DNA of 11,014 nt from DSOS01 sp035286585 (GCA_035286585.1 DATEDC010000240.1:1-11014), one strand, 5' to 3'; shown: positions 1 to 7,729, numbered from the stretch's first letter. The notes: a model not told the origin generated them from the letters alone. Made by a program: numbers and translations.

Positions 1-10
1 GTATGCGCTT

Positions 11-1372
11 ATGCGTTCACTGGCGACGAAATTAACCCTGGCGTTTTTGTTGGTTGGCCTGATTGGCGCGGTGCTGGTGGCTGTGCTGGTGCGCCAGTTC
101 ACCCAGCGCCAGTTCGACCGGCTTGTCCGGGACCAAAACCAGCAGATCCTGATCGCGCATCTGACCTCCTATTATGAAGCAAATGGCAATTGGGAAGGGG
201 TCGAGAGAGCTTTCCGACCAGGATCAGAATACGCCCTGCCTCGCATCCCGGGGTTGGTTTGGGAAGCCCGGAGAGGATTGTTTATCCTTACCGACGCGGA
301 TGGGCGGGTGGTGCTGGCCGCGGGAAACAGACACACCAATCAAAAACTAAGCCCCGCCGATCTGAAGAGAGGCGTCCCTGTCATGGTGGATGGCGTCACT
401 ACCGGCTGGCTGATCTTTGCACCCGAGCTGGACCGCTGGCAGCCGGGCACCCTGGAAGGCAATTTTTTACTCGGCGTGAACCGGGTTACCTTCCTGAGCG
501 CGCTGGCCGCGACCGGGTTCGCCCTGATTATGGGGGGCATCCTGGCATACACGCTGACGCGCTCTTTGCGCGAGCTGACCGGCGCGACCAAAATGCTGGC
601 GGAAGGAAAATTGGGCTACCAGGTGCCGGTGCGCTCCCAGGACGAGCTGGGCGAGCTGGCGAACTCCTTCAACCAGATGAGCTCGCAGTTGGAGCAATCG
701 AACCTGTTGCGGCGCAAAATGACAGCGGACATCGCCCACGATCTGCGCACACCGCTCAGCGTGATCATGGGCTACACCGAAGCGCTGAACGATGGAAAAC
801 TGGAGCCCAACCCGGAAATGTTCGCGGTGCTGCATACCGAAACGCTTCACCTGAGCCGCCTGATCGATGACCTGAAGACCATCTCTTTAGCCGATGCCGG
901 CGAGCTGCCTTTGAGCTATCAACTTATCACCCCAGATGTCATCCTGAATCGCGCCGCCAACGCCCAGCGAGTCAAAGCCGAGCGCGAACAGATAAATATT
1001 CAAGTGGATATCGCCCCGGGATTACCGCTGGTCAGAGTAGACGTGGAGCGGATGATGCAGGTCCTGGGGAACCTGATGAGCAACGCGCTGCGCTACACGC
1101 CTCCAGGCGGGCAGATCACGCTCGCCGCCGACCAGGCTGGGGAGCAGGTCAGAATCAGCGTCGCGGATACCGGCATCGGAATCCCCGCAGAGGAGTTACC
1201 CTTTATCTTTGAACGCTCATTCCGCGGGGATAAGTCCCGCCAGCAGCAAAATGGCGAAACCGGGCTGGGGTTGGCGATCGCAAAATCGCTGGTAGAAGCT
1301 CAAGGGGGCAAGATCAGCGTGGAGAGCGCCCCTGGTAAGGGCACGAAGTTCACGATCCTCTTTCCACCCTAA
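11..1372 (+). CDS. Sensor histidine kinase, BaeS-like, HAMP and HisKA/HATPase domains
   Basis: Membrane sensor kinase of 453 aa that would autophosphorylate on His and pass the phosphate to an OmpR-type regulator. Visible layout: TM1 about residues 7-28, extracytoplasmic sensor region about 29-157, TM2 about 160-182, HAMP about 183-235, and HisKA with the phospho-acceptor H243 in the motif AHDLRTPLS. The ATPase domain has an N box (NLMSNALRYTP, about 354-364), a G1 box (DTGIGI, 386-391), an F box (FIFERSF) and a G2 box (GETGLGLAIAK, 416-426). All catalytic motifs are intact, so it should be active. The ATG at 11 fits the usual short N-terminus before TM1 in this family. Only 10 nt lie upstream, no ribosome binding site is visible, and the frame stays open to the edge, so a slightly earlier start is possible. 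The partner regulator is probably just outside on the left. It is convergent with the export operon; control of that operon is a guess from proximity. Confidence 0.93.
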   Translation: MRSLATKLTLAFLLVGLIGAVLVAVLVRQFTQRQFDRLVRDQNQQILIAHLTSYYEANGNWEGVERAFRPGSEYALPRIPGLVWEARRGLFILTDADGRVVLAAGNRHTNQKLSPADLKRGVPVMVDGVTTGWLIFAPELDRWQPGTLEGNFLLGVNRVTFLSALAATGFALIMGGILAYTLTRSLRELTGATKMLAEGKLGYQVPVRSQDELGELANSFNQMSSQLEQSNLLRRKMTADIAHDLRTPLSVIMGYTEALNDGKLEPNPEMFAVLHTETLHLSRLIDDLKTISLADAGELPLSYQLITPDVILNRAANAQRVKAEREQINIQVDIAPGLPLVRVDVERMMQVLGNLMSNALRYTPPGGQITLAADQAGEQVRISVADTGIGIPAEELPFIFERSFRGDKSRQQQNGETGLGLAIAKSLVEAQGGKISVESAPGKGTKFTILFPP

Positions 1373-1395
1373 CATTGATCAGTGGACCGGGTATT

Positions 1396-1488
1396 GACCT
1401 GACGGGTTTTGTAAGACTGTAGTCTAAAAGCCTGCACTTTCACGAAATAGCTGGGGTCATTTTGTCAATTTCAAAAACTCGTCAGGTC
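1396..1488. repeat. Widely spaced inverted repeat between convergent genes, possible bidirectional terminator
   Basis: Arms 1396-1410 (GACCTGACGGGTTTT) and 1474-1488 (AAAACTCGTCAGGTC) are complementary at 14 of 15 positions; the odd pair can form a G-U wobble on one strand. The spacer is 63 nt. It contains a perfect 5-bp palindrome with a 2-nt gap at 1414-1425 (AGACT-GT-AGTCT). The element fills most of the 141-bp gap between the 3' ends of the kinase gene and the lipoprotein gene, where a shared terminator would be expected. A terminator normally has a short loop, so the long spacer is odd. It could be a terminator split by an insertion, two diverged copies of a dispersed repeat, or a small mobile-element remnant. 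The pairing is seen directly; the role is inferred. Confidence 0.5.
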
Positions 1489-1513
1489 TGGTCGCATATG
1501 TATTTTCTGCCAG

Positions 1514-2197
1514 CTATTGGACTTTGGCTTCCAGGTATGCGATCACGGCATTCAAGACAGCGGGGGAAAGGCCAAGCCTGGCACCGCCGCCCTCCGCGCG
1601 CCTGGCCTCCAGGGTGGCCTGCTGCTCGGGGCTAAGCTGCCCGCCCGGGAATTCCCCGCCACCGGGACCACCGCCCGGACCTGCGCCGGGAACGCCCCCA
1701 CTTGAGAAGCCGCCTTGGGGGAATTGCCCGCTCTCGCGCGCCGCCTGGGCGGTCGCCTGCAGTTCGGGCGATAATTCTCCAAAACGACCACCGGCGAAGA
1801 ATTCCAGGCCTAATTCTTCGGCAATCTGGGCCATATCCGCGGCGGTCAATTGCATCTCAGCAATGGCCTGAACCTGTGCGGTGGTCATGGTCTCCTGGAT
1901 TTGTTTGAACAAGGCTTGCAGCTCTTCTGCTGCTACGCTGTCGCTCTGGTTCAGGCTGCGCACCGCTTTCCAGAGAGGCAGCAACTCGGCAGCCATCTCA
2001 GCGTCAATGGCATCTTCAGTGTCGTCTAATTTCAAGGTGCCAATGGCAAGCTGAAGCTCAACCCCTAACGCGTTCTCATCATTCGCGTTCAGCAGGCTCG
2101 AGGCCTGGCCCGTCGTTCCACTAACTTGTGCGCCACCGCAAGCGGAAAAGACGAAGGCAAGTAAGAGCAAGCCGATTAAAATTGTGTGTTGTTTCAT
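1514..2197 (-). CDS. Putative lipoprotein with helical core and Gly/Pro-rich linker
   Basis: Predicted lipoprotein of 227 aa and unknown function, anchored outside the cytoplasmic membrane. The N-terminus has K2, a hydrophobic stretch at 6-17 and a lipobox FSAC, with the modified cysteine at C20. Residues 45-132 look mostly helical and acidic. Residues 159-187 are a flexible Gly/Pro/Phe-rich linker. Three related segments start with LSP: near 142 (LSPELQATAQAAR), 188 (LSPEQQATLEARR) and 210 (LSPAVLNAVIAYL); MTTAQ and LTAAD near 104 and 117 are similar in style. These resemble the LTxxQ repeats of Spy/CpxP periplasmic chaperones, but only weakly. The start is ATG with an AAAGGA ribosome binding site (plus-strand 2203-2208) 5 nt upstream. 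It is the last gene of the export operon, 22 nt after the permease, so a substrate-binding or accessory role in export is plausible. The function is not recognised. Confidence 0.8.
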   Translation of the reverse strand: MKQHTILIGLLLLAFVFSACGGAQVSGTTGQASSLLNANDENALGVELQLAIGTLKLDDTEDAIDAEMAAELLPLWKAVRSLNQSDSVAAEELQALFKQIQETMTTAQVQAIAEMQLTAADMAQIAEELGLEFFAGGRFGELSPELQATAQAARESGQFPQGGFSSGGVPGAGPGGGPGGGEFPGGQLSPEQQATLEARRAEGGGARLGLSPAVLNAVIAYLEAKVQ

Positions 2198-2219
2198 AGA
2201 TATCCTTTATCAATCCGAT

Positions 2220-3449
2220 TTACTCGTGTCGCAAGGCTTCGATGGGATCGAGCTGGGCGGCCTGGTCCGCGGGGTAATAGCCAAAAAAGATGCCCACCGC
2301 CGCCGCGGAGGTAAATGCCACTAATATAGAAACCGGCGCGACCACGGTACGCATAGCTCCCAATTCACCAAACAGCCAGGAACCGCCAATCCCGGTCAAT
2401 ACACCGATCAATCCGCCTACCAGGCTGAGCAGCAGCGCCTCGGTCAGGAATTGCAGGCGGATGTCATTGGGAGTGGCGCCCACCGCTTGGCGGATGCCGA
2501 TCTCACGCGTGCGCTCGGTAACGCTGACCAGCATGATATTCATGATGCCAATCCCGCCGACCAACAAAGATACTCCGGCCACCCAGCCCAGCAAATTCCG
2601 AAAAGCTGCGGTGGTGGCTTCCTGGGTCTCGATAATGTCCTGCTGCGTTCGGATGACGAAATCCGGCTCTTCCAGGGAGACATCGTGCCGCCTGGCGAGC
2701 AGCAGCTCGGTCTGGTAGATCACGCTGTCCATCACTTCCTGGTTTTCCACCTCGACGATGATCATCCGCACCCGGTCTCCAAAGATGCGGGCGAATTGGT
2801 CTGGGGTAAATTTATCGAACACCACGGTGATGGGGGTGAACAGGTAGCTGTTGTAATCCACGTTGCCTACCACTCCCTTTTCAGCCATCACACCGACGAC
2901 GGTCAGCTTGGTGCTTCCCACGGTAACCACCTGTCCCACCGGGGGCGTATCGCCAAACAACTCTTCCGCCAGGGAGGCGCCCAATACGGCTACTTTCTGC
3001 TTGCGATCCAGGTCGGTCTGGTTGAAGTAACGACCGTTGGCTACTTCGATATCGCGCACGGAAGGGAAGTCCGGCGTCGTGCCCAGGATGGCAACGCTAT
3101 CGATAGTGACGTTACCCGCTCTCACCGTTTCAGAGCTGTTTTGCTCAACGACCACCCCCATTACCCCGCTGATTTGGTCTGCTATGGCAAAAGCGTCAGC
3201 ATACACCAGACCGCCAGTGGGCATGCCCTGCCCCGGTCCACCCCGGCTAAAGCTGGATTGCACGAACAGCAGGTTGGTGCCCAGGGTGTTGATTTGCTCT
3301 TCAATCGCCGCTTCGGTGCCGGCGCTCACCGCCACCATGATGATGACTGCCGAGACGCCGATAATCACGCCCAGCATGGTGAGCAGCGAACGCAGCTTGT
3401 TGCGATTCAGCCCCTGCCAGGCGATATGGATAACTTTAGACAGCTTCAT
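2220..3449 (-). CDS. ABC transporter permease, MacB/FtsX type
   Basis: Membrane subunit of 409 aa that works with the ATPase encoded just upstream. It follows the MacB fold: short cytoplasmic N-terminus, TM1 about 22-43, a large extracytoplasmic MacB_PCD-like domain about 44-285, then a C-terminal FtsX domain with three TMs (about 287-309, 335-358, 370-392). The conserved cytoplasmic coupling segment TERTREIGIRQAVGA (311-325) lies between TM2 and TM3, and the C-terminus DPIEALRHE is typical. Unlike E. coli MacB, the ATPase is a separate protein. A small Gly-rich insert (residues 69-80) sits early in the outer domain. The ATG is preceded by a strong GGAGGAGG site, and the gene start overlaps the ATPase gene end by 14 nt, indicating coupled translation. 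MacB-type systems extrude macrolides, peptides or lipids by mechanotransmission; the substrate here cannot be told. Confidence 0.95.
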   Translation of the reverse strand: MKLSKVIHIAWQGLNRNKLRSLLTMLGVIIGVSAVIIMVAVSAGTEAAIEEQINTLGTNLLFVQSSFSRGGPGQGMPTGGLVYADAFAIADQISGVMGVVVEQNSSETVRAGNVTIDSVAILGTTPDFPSVRDIEVANGRYFNQTDLDRKQKVAVLGASLAEELFGDTPPVGQVVTVGSTKLTVVGVMAEKGVVGNVDYNSYLFTPITVVFDKFTPDQFARIFGDRVRMIIVEVENQEVMDSVIYQTELLLARRHDVSLEEPDFVIRTQQDIIETQEATTAAFRNLLGWVAGVSLLVGGIGIMNIMLVSVTERTREIGIRQAVGATPNDIRLQFLTEALLLSLVGGLIGVLTGIGGSWLFGELGAMRTVVAPVSILVAFTSAAAVGIFFGYYPADQAAQLDPIEALRHE

Positions 3450-4185
3450 GCGCCTCCTCCTTCATCAGGGTCGCTGAGGAGCGCGCCCCATTCAGCTTAT
3501 CGGTAACTATCCGACCATCCCGGAAATGAATTATCCGCTTGGCGTGGGCGGCGATCTCATCCTCATGGGTGACAATGACAATCGTGCTGCCCTGGGTGTT
3601 CAACTCGACCAGGAGGGCCATGGTCTCCTGCCCGGAGCGCGAGTCCAGGTTTCCGGTGGGCTCGTCCGCCAGCAGCAGGACAGGGTCGTTTATCAGGGCG
3701 CGCGCAATGGCAACCCTCTGTGCCTGCCCTCCGGATAATTCATGCGGCTGGTGATGGGCGCGATTGGCGAGCCCCACGGAGGCAAGCATCTTTAACGCAA
3801 TCGCACGCTGTTCAGTCTCGGAGATACGATTATCCCGGTTGTACACCAAGGGCAGGATCACGTTTCCGAGGGCGCTGGTGCGCGCCAGCAAATTGTAGGA
3901 TTGAAAGACAAAGCCAACCCTGCGGTTGCGGATATGAGCGAGCCGGGTTTTATCCAGGCTGCTGACATCCTCGCCAGCCAGGATGTACTTCCCGGAGGTT
4001 GGGCGGTCCAGGCAGCCCAGGATGTTCAGCAATGTGCTCTTGCCGGAGCCGGAGGGACCCATAATGGCGACAAATTCGCCGGCCTGGATTTCCAGGTCCA
4101 CATTCTGCAGCGCTATCACCTGGAAACCATCCATGCCGTAGATTTTGGTCAATTCGATCGTCTGTATAATAGCCTGTCCCGTCAT
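3436..4185 (-). CDS. ABC transporter ATP-binding protein, MacB/LolD type
   Basis: Cytoplasmic ATPase of 249 aa that powers the adjacent permease. All nucleotide-binding motifs are intact: Walker A GPSGSGKS (43-50), Q-loop Q95, signature LSGGQ (150-154), Walker B LLLADEP with catalytic E175, D-loop NLD (179-181) and H-loop H207. The signature context QRVAIARAL and the DEPTGNLD Walker B are typical of the MacB/LolD/FtsE subfamily, which pairs with FtsX-like permeases. The start ATG (complement of 4183-4185) overlaps the TGA stop of the upstream adaptor in an ATGA, and an AGGTGATC sequence just before it matches a ribosome binding site, so translation is probably coupled. The last 20 or so residues extend past the domain and overlap the permease start. 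Confidence 0.96.
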   Translation of the reverse strand: MTGQAIIQTIELTKIYGMDGFQVIALQNVDLEIQAGEFVAIMGPSGSGKSTLLNILGCLDRPTSGKYILAGEDVSSLDKTRLAHIRNRRVGFVFQSYNLLARTSALGNVILPLVYNRDNRISETEQRAIALKMLASVGLANRAHHQPHELSGGQAQRVAIARALINDPVLLLADEPTGNLDSRSGQETMALLVELNTQGSTIVIVTHEDEIAAHAKRIIHFRDGRIVTDKLNGARSSATLMKEEAHEAV

Positions 4186-5831
4186 TGATCACCTGCGATG
4201 CTTTCTATATCTCCAATCGCAACCGCTTCTCCTGCCGATAACCCCTCCAGGATCACGGCAGAAGTAAAGTCGCTCAATCCGACCGTCACCCGGCGCAGCT
4301 CCAGCTCCTCGCCGTGGAGGACAAAGACCCCAAACTCGCCTGAAGGGAGCTCGCGCAAGGCTTCCAGTGGGACCAGCACGACATCTTTTGCCTCGCCGGC
4401 AATGACCTCGATCGTCGCATTCAGCCCGAGAGGCAAATCGTTCAGCCTGATACTCTCCTGGGGTTCCAGGACCGCGAACGCCTCGATTGCCGGTGAAAAG
4501 CTGGTAGTGACCAGGCTGGGATTTATTTCCACAATATGACCGGAGAAAACAATATCAGGCATGGCGTCGAAGACAACTTGCACCCGATAACCCGCCTGGA
4601 CATTCGCCCGGTCAGCCTCATCGAAGTAAGCGAACAATTTAAGTTGACTGATAACCGCCAATGTCAGGATCGATCCCGCCTGGACCCGGTCGCCCACGGA
4701 GGCATTCACGGCTGTAACCAGGCTATCCCTGAGCGCAACCAGCTCCAGGAGGAGGGGCTGCCCCTGCACCTGAGCGAGTTGCGCCTGAGCCTTTTTCATT
4801 TGCGCCTCAGCCAGGGCAATGTCAGTGGGGTCAGGTCCGTTTTTAAGTTGCTCCCACTCAGCGTGAGCTTCCGCCAGCCTGGCTTCTGCCAGGGCCAGCT
4901 CTCCTGCGCTGGGACTGGCTTCGGCTTCGAGCAGCTCTTGTTGAGCCTGCGTCAACTGCAGCCGAGTTGTGTTCAGCTTTGCCTGCACCACCGATAGCTC
5001 AAGTGTATCCGGTGGAGCGCCCATGCTTGCGTACTTATCGCGGGCTTTATCCACCTCAGCCTGCTGTTTCGAGAGCCTCACCTGCAGGTTCAACAATTGC
5101 GTCCTCAACCGCTCTCTTATCTCATCGTTTGGGGCGCTCTTTATCTGGAACTCGACCCTTGCGACCTCACCCTGGAGCTCCTGGAGATCCTTTTCCTTAA
5201 ACAACAGGCTGGCATAAGCAATATAGCGATCCTGTTCCGAGGGGGAGGAATTTAAGATGTATAGCTCCATCTCGGCCTGGGCGACCAGCTCTCTGGCTGC
5301 AGCAACAGCCTGTCGAGCGAGGGCGATTTCACTCTGGGTATCCGCTAATTCGTCCAGCGCTAGTTGAGATTCTTCGACCGAGACCAGGGCTTGCGCTGTT
5401 GCCATTTGAGCGTCCGTATAAATTTGATCCAGCGCCTGTTGAGCCCGAAGCACCGCTAGATTATTTTGGGCAATTTCCGCGGCGAGCTCCGCCTCAGACT
5501 TGTCGATTTGCAGGCGGGCTAATAACTGACCTGCCATCACCTCGTCGCCAGCTTTAACGAGGACTTCCATCAACTTGCCGCTCTGAGCAAAGCCCAGCTC
5601 GGTCGTGGCTGCAGGCATTAGCTCCCCGGTACCGGTGACGGAAACCGTCAGGCTGCCGATCCGCGCCACTGCGTGTGGAATCGCGACTCCGCCGCTCTCG
5701 TCTGCCGGGCTGTTTCCGCCGCTGGCTATCAGAGAAAGGGAATATACCGCGCCGCCCAGGAGGATCATGACCAGCAGCGCCAACCCTATCTTGAGTGTTG
5801 AACTGCGTCGCACAGCCCCTACCTGTTGCAT
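4182..5831 (-). CDS. HlyD/MacA-family efflux adaptor (second of a tandem pair)
   Basis: Membrane fusion (adaptor) protein of 549 aa, about 1.4 times the usual MacA length because of a long hairpin. Visible order: TM anchor about 13-35; first biotinyl-lipoyl half about 77-110 (LVKAGDEVMAGQLLARL); long alpha-helical coiled coil about 112-355; second lipoyl half about 361-392; beta-barrel about 395-478; membrane-proximal domain about 484-545 with LVPLEALREL. It would assemble outside the membrane on the MacB-type permease and channel or gate the substrate. It is clearly a paralogue of the gene before it (7465-5831): the lipoyl and C-terminal parts align without large gaps. Odd: the second lipoyl half reads LVALRDSLV (364-372), where adaptors usually have an AP-x-D/E-G motif; the neighbour has APMEG. 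The start ATG shares one base with the upstream TAA stop (TAATG). Confidence 0.92.
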   Translation of the reverse strand: MQQVGAVRRSSTLKIGLALLVMILLGGAVYSLSLIASGGNSPADESGGVAIPHAVARIGSLTVSVTGTGELMPAATTELGFAQSGKLMEVLVKAGDEVMAGQLLARLQIDKSEAELAAEIAQNNLAVLRAQQALDQIYTDAQMATAQALVSVEESQLALDELADTQSEIALARQAVAAARELVAQAEMELYILNSSPSEQDRYIAYASLLFKEKDLQELQGEVARVEFQIKSAPNDEIRERLRTQLLNLQVRLSKQQAEVDKARDKYASMGAPPDTLELSVVQAKLNTTRLQLTQAQQELLEAEASPSAGELALAEARLAEAHAEWEQLKNGPDPTDIALAEAQMKKAQAQLAQVQGQPLLLELVALRDSLVTAVNASVGDRVQAGSILTLAVISQLKLFAYFDEADRANVQAGYRVQVVFDAMPDIVFSGHIVEINPSLVTTSFSPAIEAFAVLEPQESIRLNDLPLGLNATIEVIAGEAKDVVLVPLEALRELPSGEFGVFVLHGEELELRRVTVGLSDFTSAVILEGLSAGEAVAIGDIESIAGDQ

Positions 5832-7465
5832 TACTGGCTGGTCTCAACCACGCCGGTGGTAACGATATCACCCGCCTGGAGTCCGCTGGTGATGGCGGCG
5901 GAGGTAAAATCCATCAGCGCGACGGTTACCGGGCGCAGCCTGGGTTCTCCTGCCTCCATGACAAAAACCGCATATTCTCCTGGGCCCAGCTCCCGCAGGG
6001 CTTCCACCGGCACCAGCACCGCATTTTCAACCCGCCCGCCAATGACATCGACCGAGGCGTTCGAGCCCACCGGCAGCGATTGCGGTTTAGAGAAGGAATC
6101 TGCATCGAGCTGCACTTTGACGAGAACTGCGTCGATGTTGGAAACTCTTTGCAGGCTGGGATTGACCTCCACAACTTTTCCTGTAAAAGTGATACCCGGT
6201 AAAGAGTCGAATACAACCTCTGCTTCGAAACCGACCCCAGCCTTATCGACATCGGTTTCATCCAGGTACACGTCCAGCAATGGGTGGTTGAGATCGGCAA
6301 GGGTAATGATCCCACCCGTGCCGACTGTTTCGCCAAGGCTGGCATCGATGGACAGGATCGTTCCTTCCATTGGAGCAACCAGATCGATGACGGCCTGATC
6401 ACCCTGCGCAACAGCCAATCGAGCCTGGGCGTTGGCCAGTTCTGCTTCTGCCAGGGCGACCCGGACCGGGTCAGGGCCATTTTTAAGTCGTTCGTAGGTC
6501 GCCTGGGCGATGGCCAATTTTGTCTCTGCCAAGGCGAGCTCACCCGGAGTAGGGCCATCCTGGATCCGTTCCCATTCCCGTTGGGCTTCTGCAAGATGCG
6601 CTTTCGCCGCGGCTAAATCTGCTGCTGTGCTTTCAAGATCCAGCTCGCTCCCGGTGCCCGTAACGGCGTTATAGTAGCGCAAGGCCTGGTCATAGGCTTG
6701 CTGCGCAGCTGAAAGCTTGAGCTGCTGGCTGGCTTTTCCCGGGTCATTGTCTGGCTTATTGATGTAATCCTTGAATTTATCTTGCTGCTCTTTGAGTTTC
6801 TTTTCTGCCAGGACTAACTCAGCATAAGCGGTGGCGATCGTGTTTTGATCGGCTGGCAGGCGCACACTGTTGTAGATACGCTCGGCGCTTTTTACGCTGG
6901 CTACAGCCTCAGCTACAGCCTGACTCGCCTGGGCTAAACGCAGGTCATTATTTTGCAGGTCTTCCAAAGCCTGCTCGGCTTCTTCCACATCCAATAGAGC
7001 CTGGGCCGCATCCAGCGCGCTGTTGGCAATCATGTCATCCAGGGCCTGTTGGGCAGTCAAGACATTGAGCTCTGCCTCTGCCAGCGCGAGCGCAATCTCG
7101 TCTGCTGATTTGTCCGTTTGCAGCCGGGCGAGAAGCTGCCCGGTCTCGACCTGATCGCCAACTTTAACCAGCAGCTCAGCCAACGTTCCGCTTTCATCAA
7201 AGCCCACATTCACCTGCGTGGTGGGGATCACCTGCCCTGCCCCAGTAGCGAACACCACCAGCTCGCCACGTCGGGCTACGGCGGTCTGGAGCTGGGACGT
7301 TATCCCTGTCTCCGCTTTGGGCTTGAGCCAGACCTGGTAAGCAGCTACACTCGCTACCAGAATCACGACAAGCGTCAGGATCAACCACCACGTTTTCCAG
7401 TTGTGGAAAATCTCTTTCCAACCCGCTTTATGCGGAGCCTGGATTTTCAAGCCTGGAGCTTCCAT
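5831..7465 (-). CDS. HlyD/MacA-family efflux adaptor (first of a tandem pair)
   Basis: Adaptor protein of 544 aa with an N-terminal TM anchor (about 25-46) after a 24-residue cytoplasmic tail. First lipoyl half about 85-117 (LVKVGDQVETGQLLARL); coiled coil about 119-356; second lipoyl half about 359-392 with the canonical APMEG (364-368); beta-barrel about 395-475; membrane-proximal domain about 482-542. The coiled coil contains a repeated unit: WERIQDGPTPGELALAE (298-314) and YERLKNGPDPVRVALAE (324-340). A GPDP copy also occurs in the paralogue downstream (LKNGPDPTDIALAE). The start is ATG with GGGAGGAA just upstream. Having two adaptors with different second lipoyl halves may mean a mixed adaptor ring, or adaptors used with different partners; this is inference. 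Its stop overlaps the next start by 1 nt. Confidence 0.93.
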   Translation of the reverse strand: MEAPGLKIQAPHKAGWKEIFHNWKTWWLILTLVVILVASVAAYQVWLKPKAETGITSQLQTAVARRGELVVFATGAGQVIPTTQVNVGFDESGTLAELLVKVGDQVETGQLLARLQTDKSADEIALALAEAELNVLTAQQALDDMIANSALDAAQALLDVEEAEQALEDLQNNDLRLAQASQAVAEAVASVKSAERIYNSVRLPADQNTIATAYAELVLAEKKLKEQQDKFKDYINKPDNDPGKASQQLKLSAAQQAYDQALRYYNAVTGTGSELDLESTAADLAAAKAHLAEAQREWERIQDGPTPGELALAETKLAIAQATYERLKNGPDPVRVALAEAELANAQARLAVAQGDQAVIDLVAPMEGTILSIDASLGETVGTGGIITLADLNHPLLDVYLDETDVDKAGVGFEAEVVFDSLPGITFTGKVVEVNPSLQRVSNIDAVLVKVQLDADSFSKPQSLPVGSNASVDVIGGRVENAVLVPVEALRELGPGEYAVFVMEAGEPRLRPVTVALMDFTSAAITSGLQAGDIVTTGVVETSQ

Positions 7466-7471
7466 AGTATT

Positions 7472-7494
7472 CCTCCCAAACTACCCCTCCCAAA
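7472..7494 (-). promoter_or_regulatory. Duplicated ribosome binding site ahead of the first adaptor gene
   Basis: On the minus strand TTTGGGAGG occurs twice with a 14-nt period (plus-strand 7472-7480 and 7486-7494). The near copy sits 5-6 nt before the ATG at 7465 and is the working site. The far copy lies between the stop of the small gene (7500) and the near copy. It may be a standby site or a slip duplication. No other function is visible. Confidence 0.55.
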
Positions 7495-7499
7495 TATTG

Positions 7500-7694
7500 T
7501 CAGCCGTCCGCGCTTGAGCTCGCAACGGCAACAAACGCGATTTCTAAAGTCACATCTTCACCAACGTTCGCCACAAAAGGTACGCTGGGTATTACCAAAT
7601 TATCACCCAGCACCCAATCCCATAACCAGTAGCTGCCAGCTACCAACGGTAGGACGAGCGCAAGCACTACCAATAAAAAACGGGGTCTAATCAA
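7500..7694 (-). CDS. Small membrane-anchored or secreted protein, 64 aa, unknown function
   Basis: The gene was not recognised. It begins with TTG at 7694-7692, preceded by a good AAAGGAG site (plus-strand 7702-7708) at normal spacing, which supports real translation despite the rare start. The protein has basic residues at 3 and 5, then one hydrophobic stretch at about 6-29 (a signal anchor or signal peptide with aromatic residues Y22, W23, W25 and W27). A short extracytoplasmic tail of about 35 residues, mainly beta-prone and acidic, ends in SSSADG. It is the first gene of the export operon, 34 nt before the first adaptor gene. It could be a small transporter subunit, an exported peptide or a leader-type protein; nothing in the sequence decides between these. 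Confidence 0.6.
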   Translation of the reverse strand: MIRPRFLLVVLALVLPLVAGSYWLWDWVLGDNLVIPSVPFVANVGEDVTLEIAFVAVASSSADG

Positions 7695-7708
7695 GGGTAA
7701 CTCCTTTG

Positions 7709-7729
7709 GATATCGGAAATACCGTTATC
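7709..7729. promoter_or_regulatory. Imperfect inverted repeat upstream of export operon, candidate operator
   Basis: GATATCGG and CCGTTATC are separated by AAATA; 7 of 8 positions pair. The element lies immediately upstream of the ribosome binding site of the small TTG-start gene. It could be a repressor binding site or a weak hairpin in the 5' untranslated leader that affects access to the start. The symmetry is seen directly; the role is inferred. Confidence 0.35.

Noticed and set aside
1414..1425. AGACTGTAGTCT as a BlaI/CopY-type operator
   Set aside because: The spacing of the half sites does not fit TACAnnTGTA, and it lies between gene 3' ends rather than in a promoter region.
2451..3506. 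A 351-codon open frame on the plus strand opposite the permease
   Set aside because: The low-complexity His/Gln/Asp-rich translation matches no family, and it lies fully opposite a clear MacB-type permease and the end of its ATPase.
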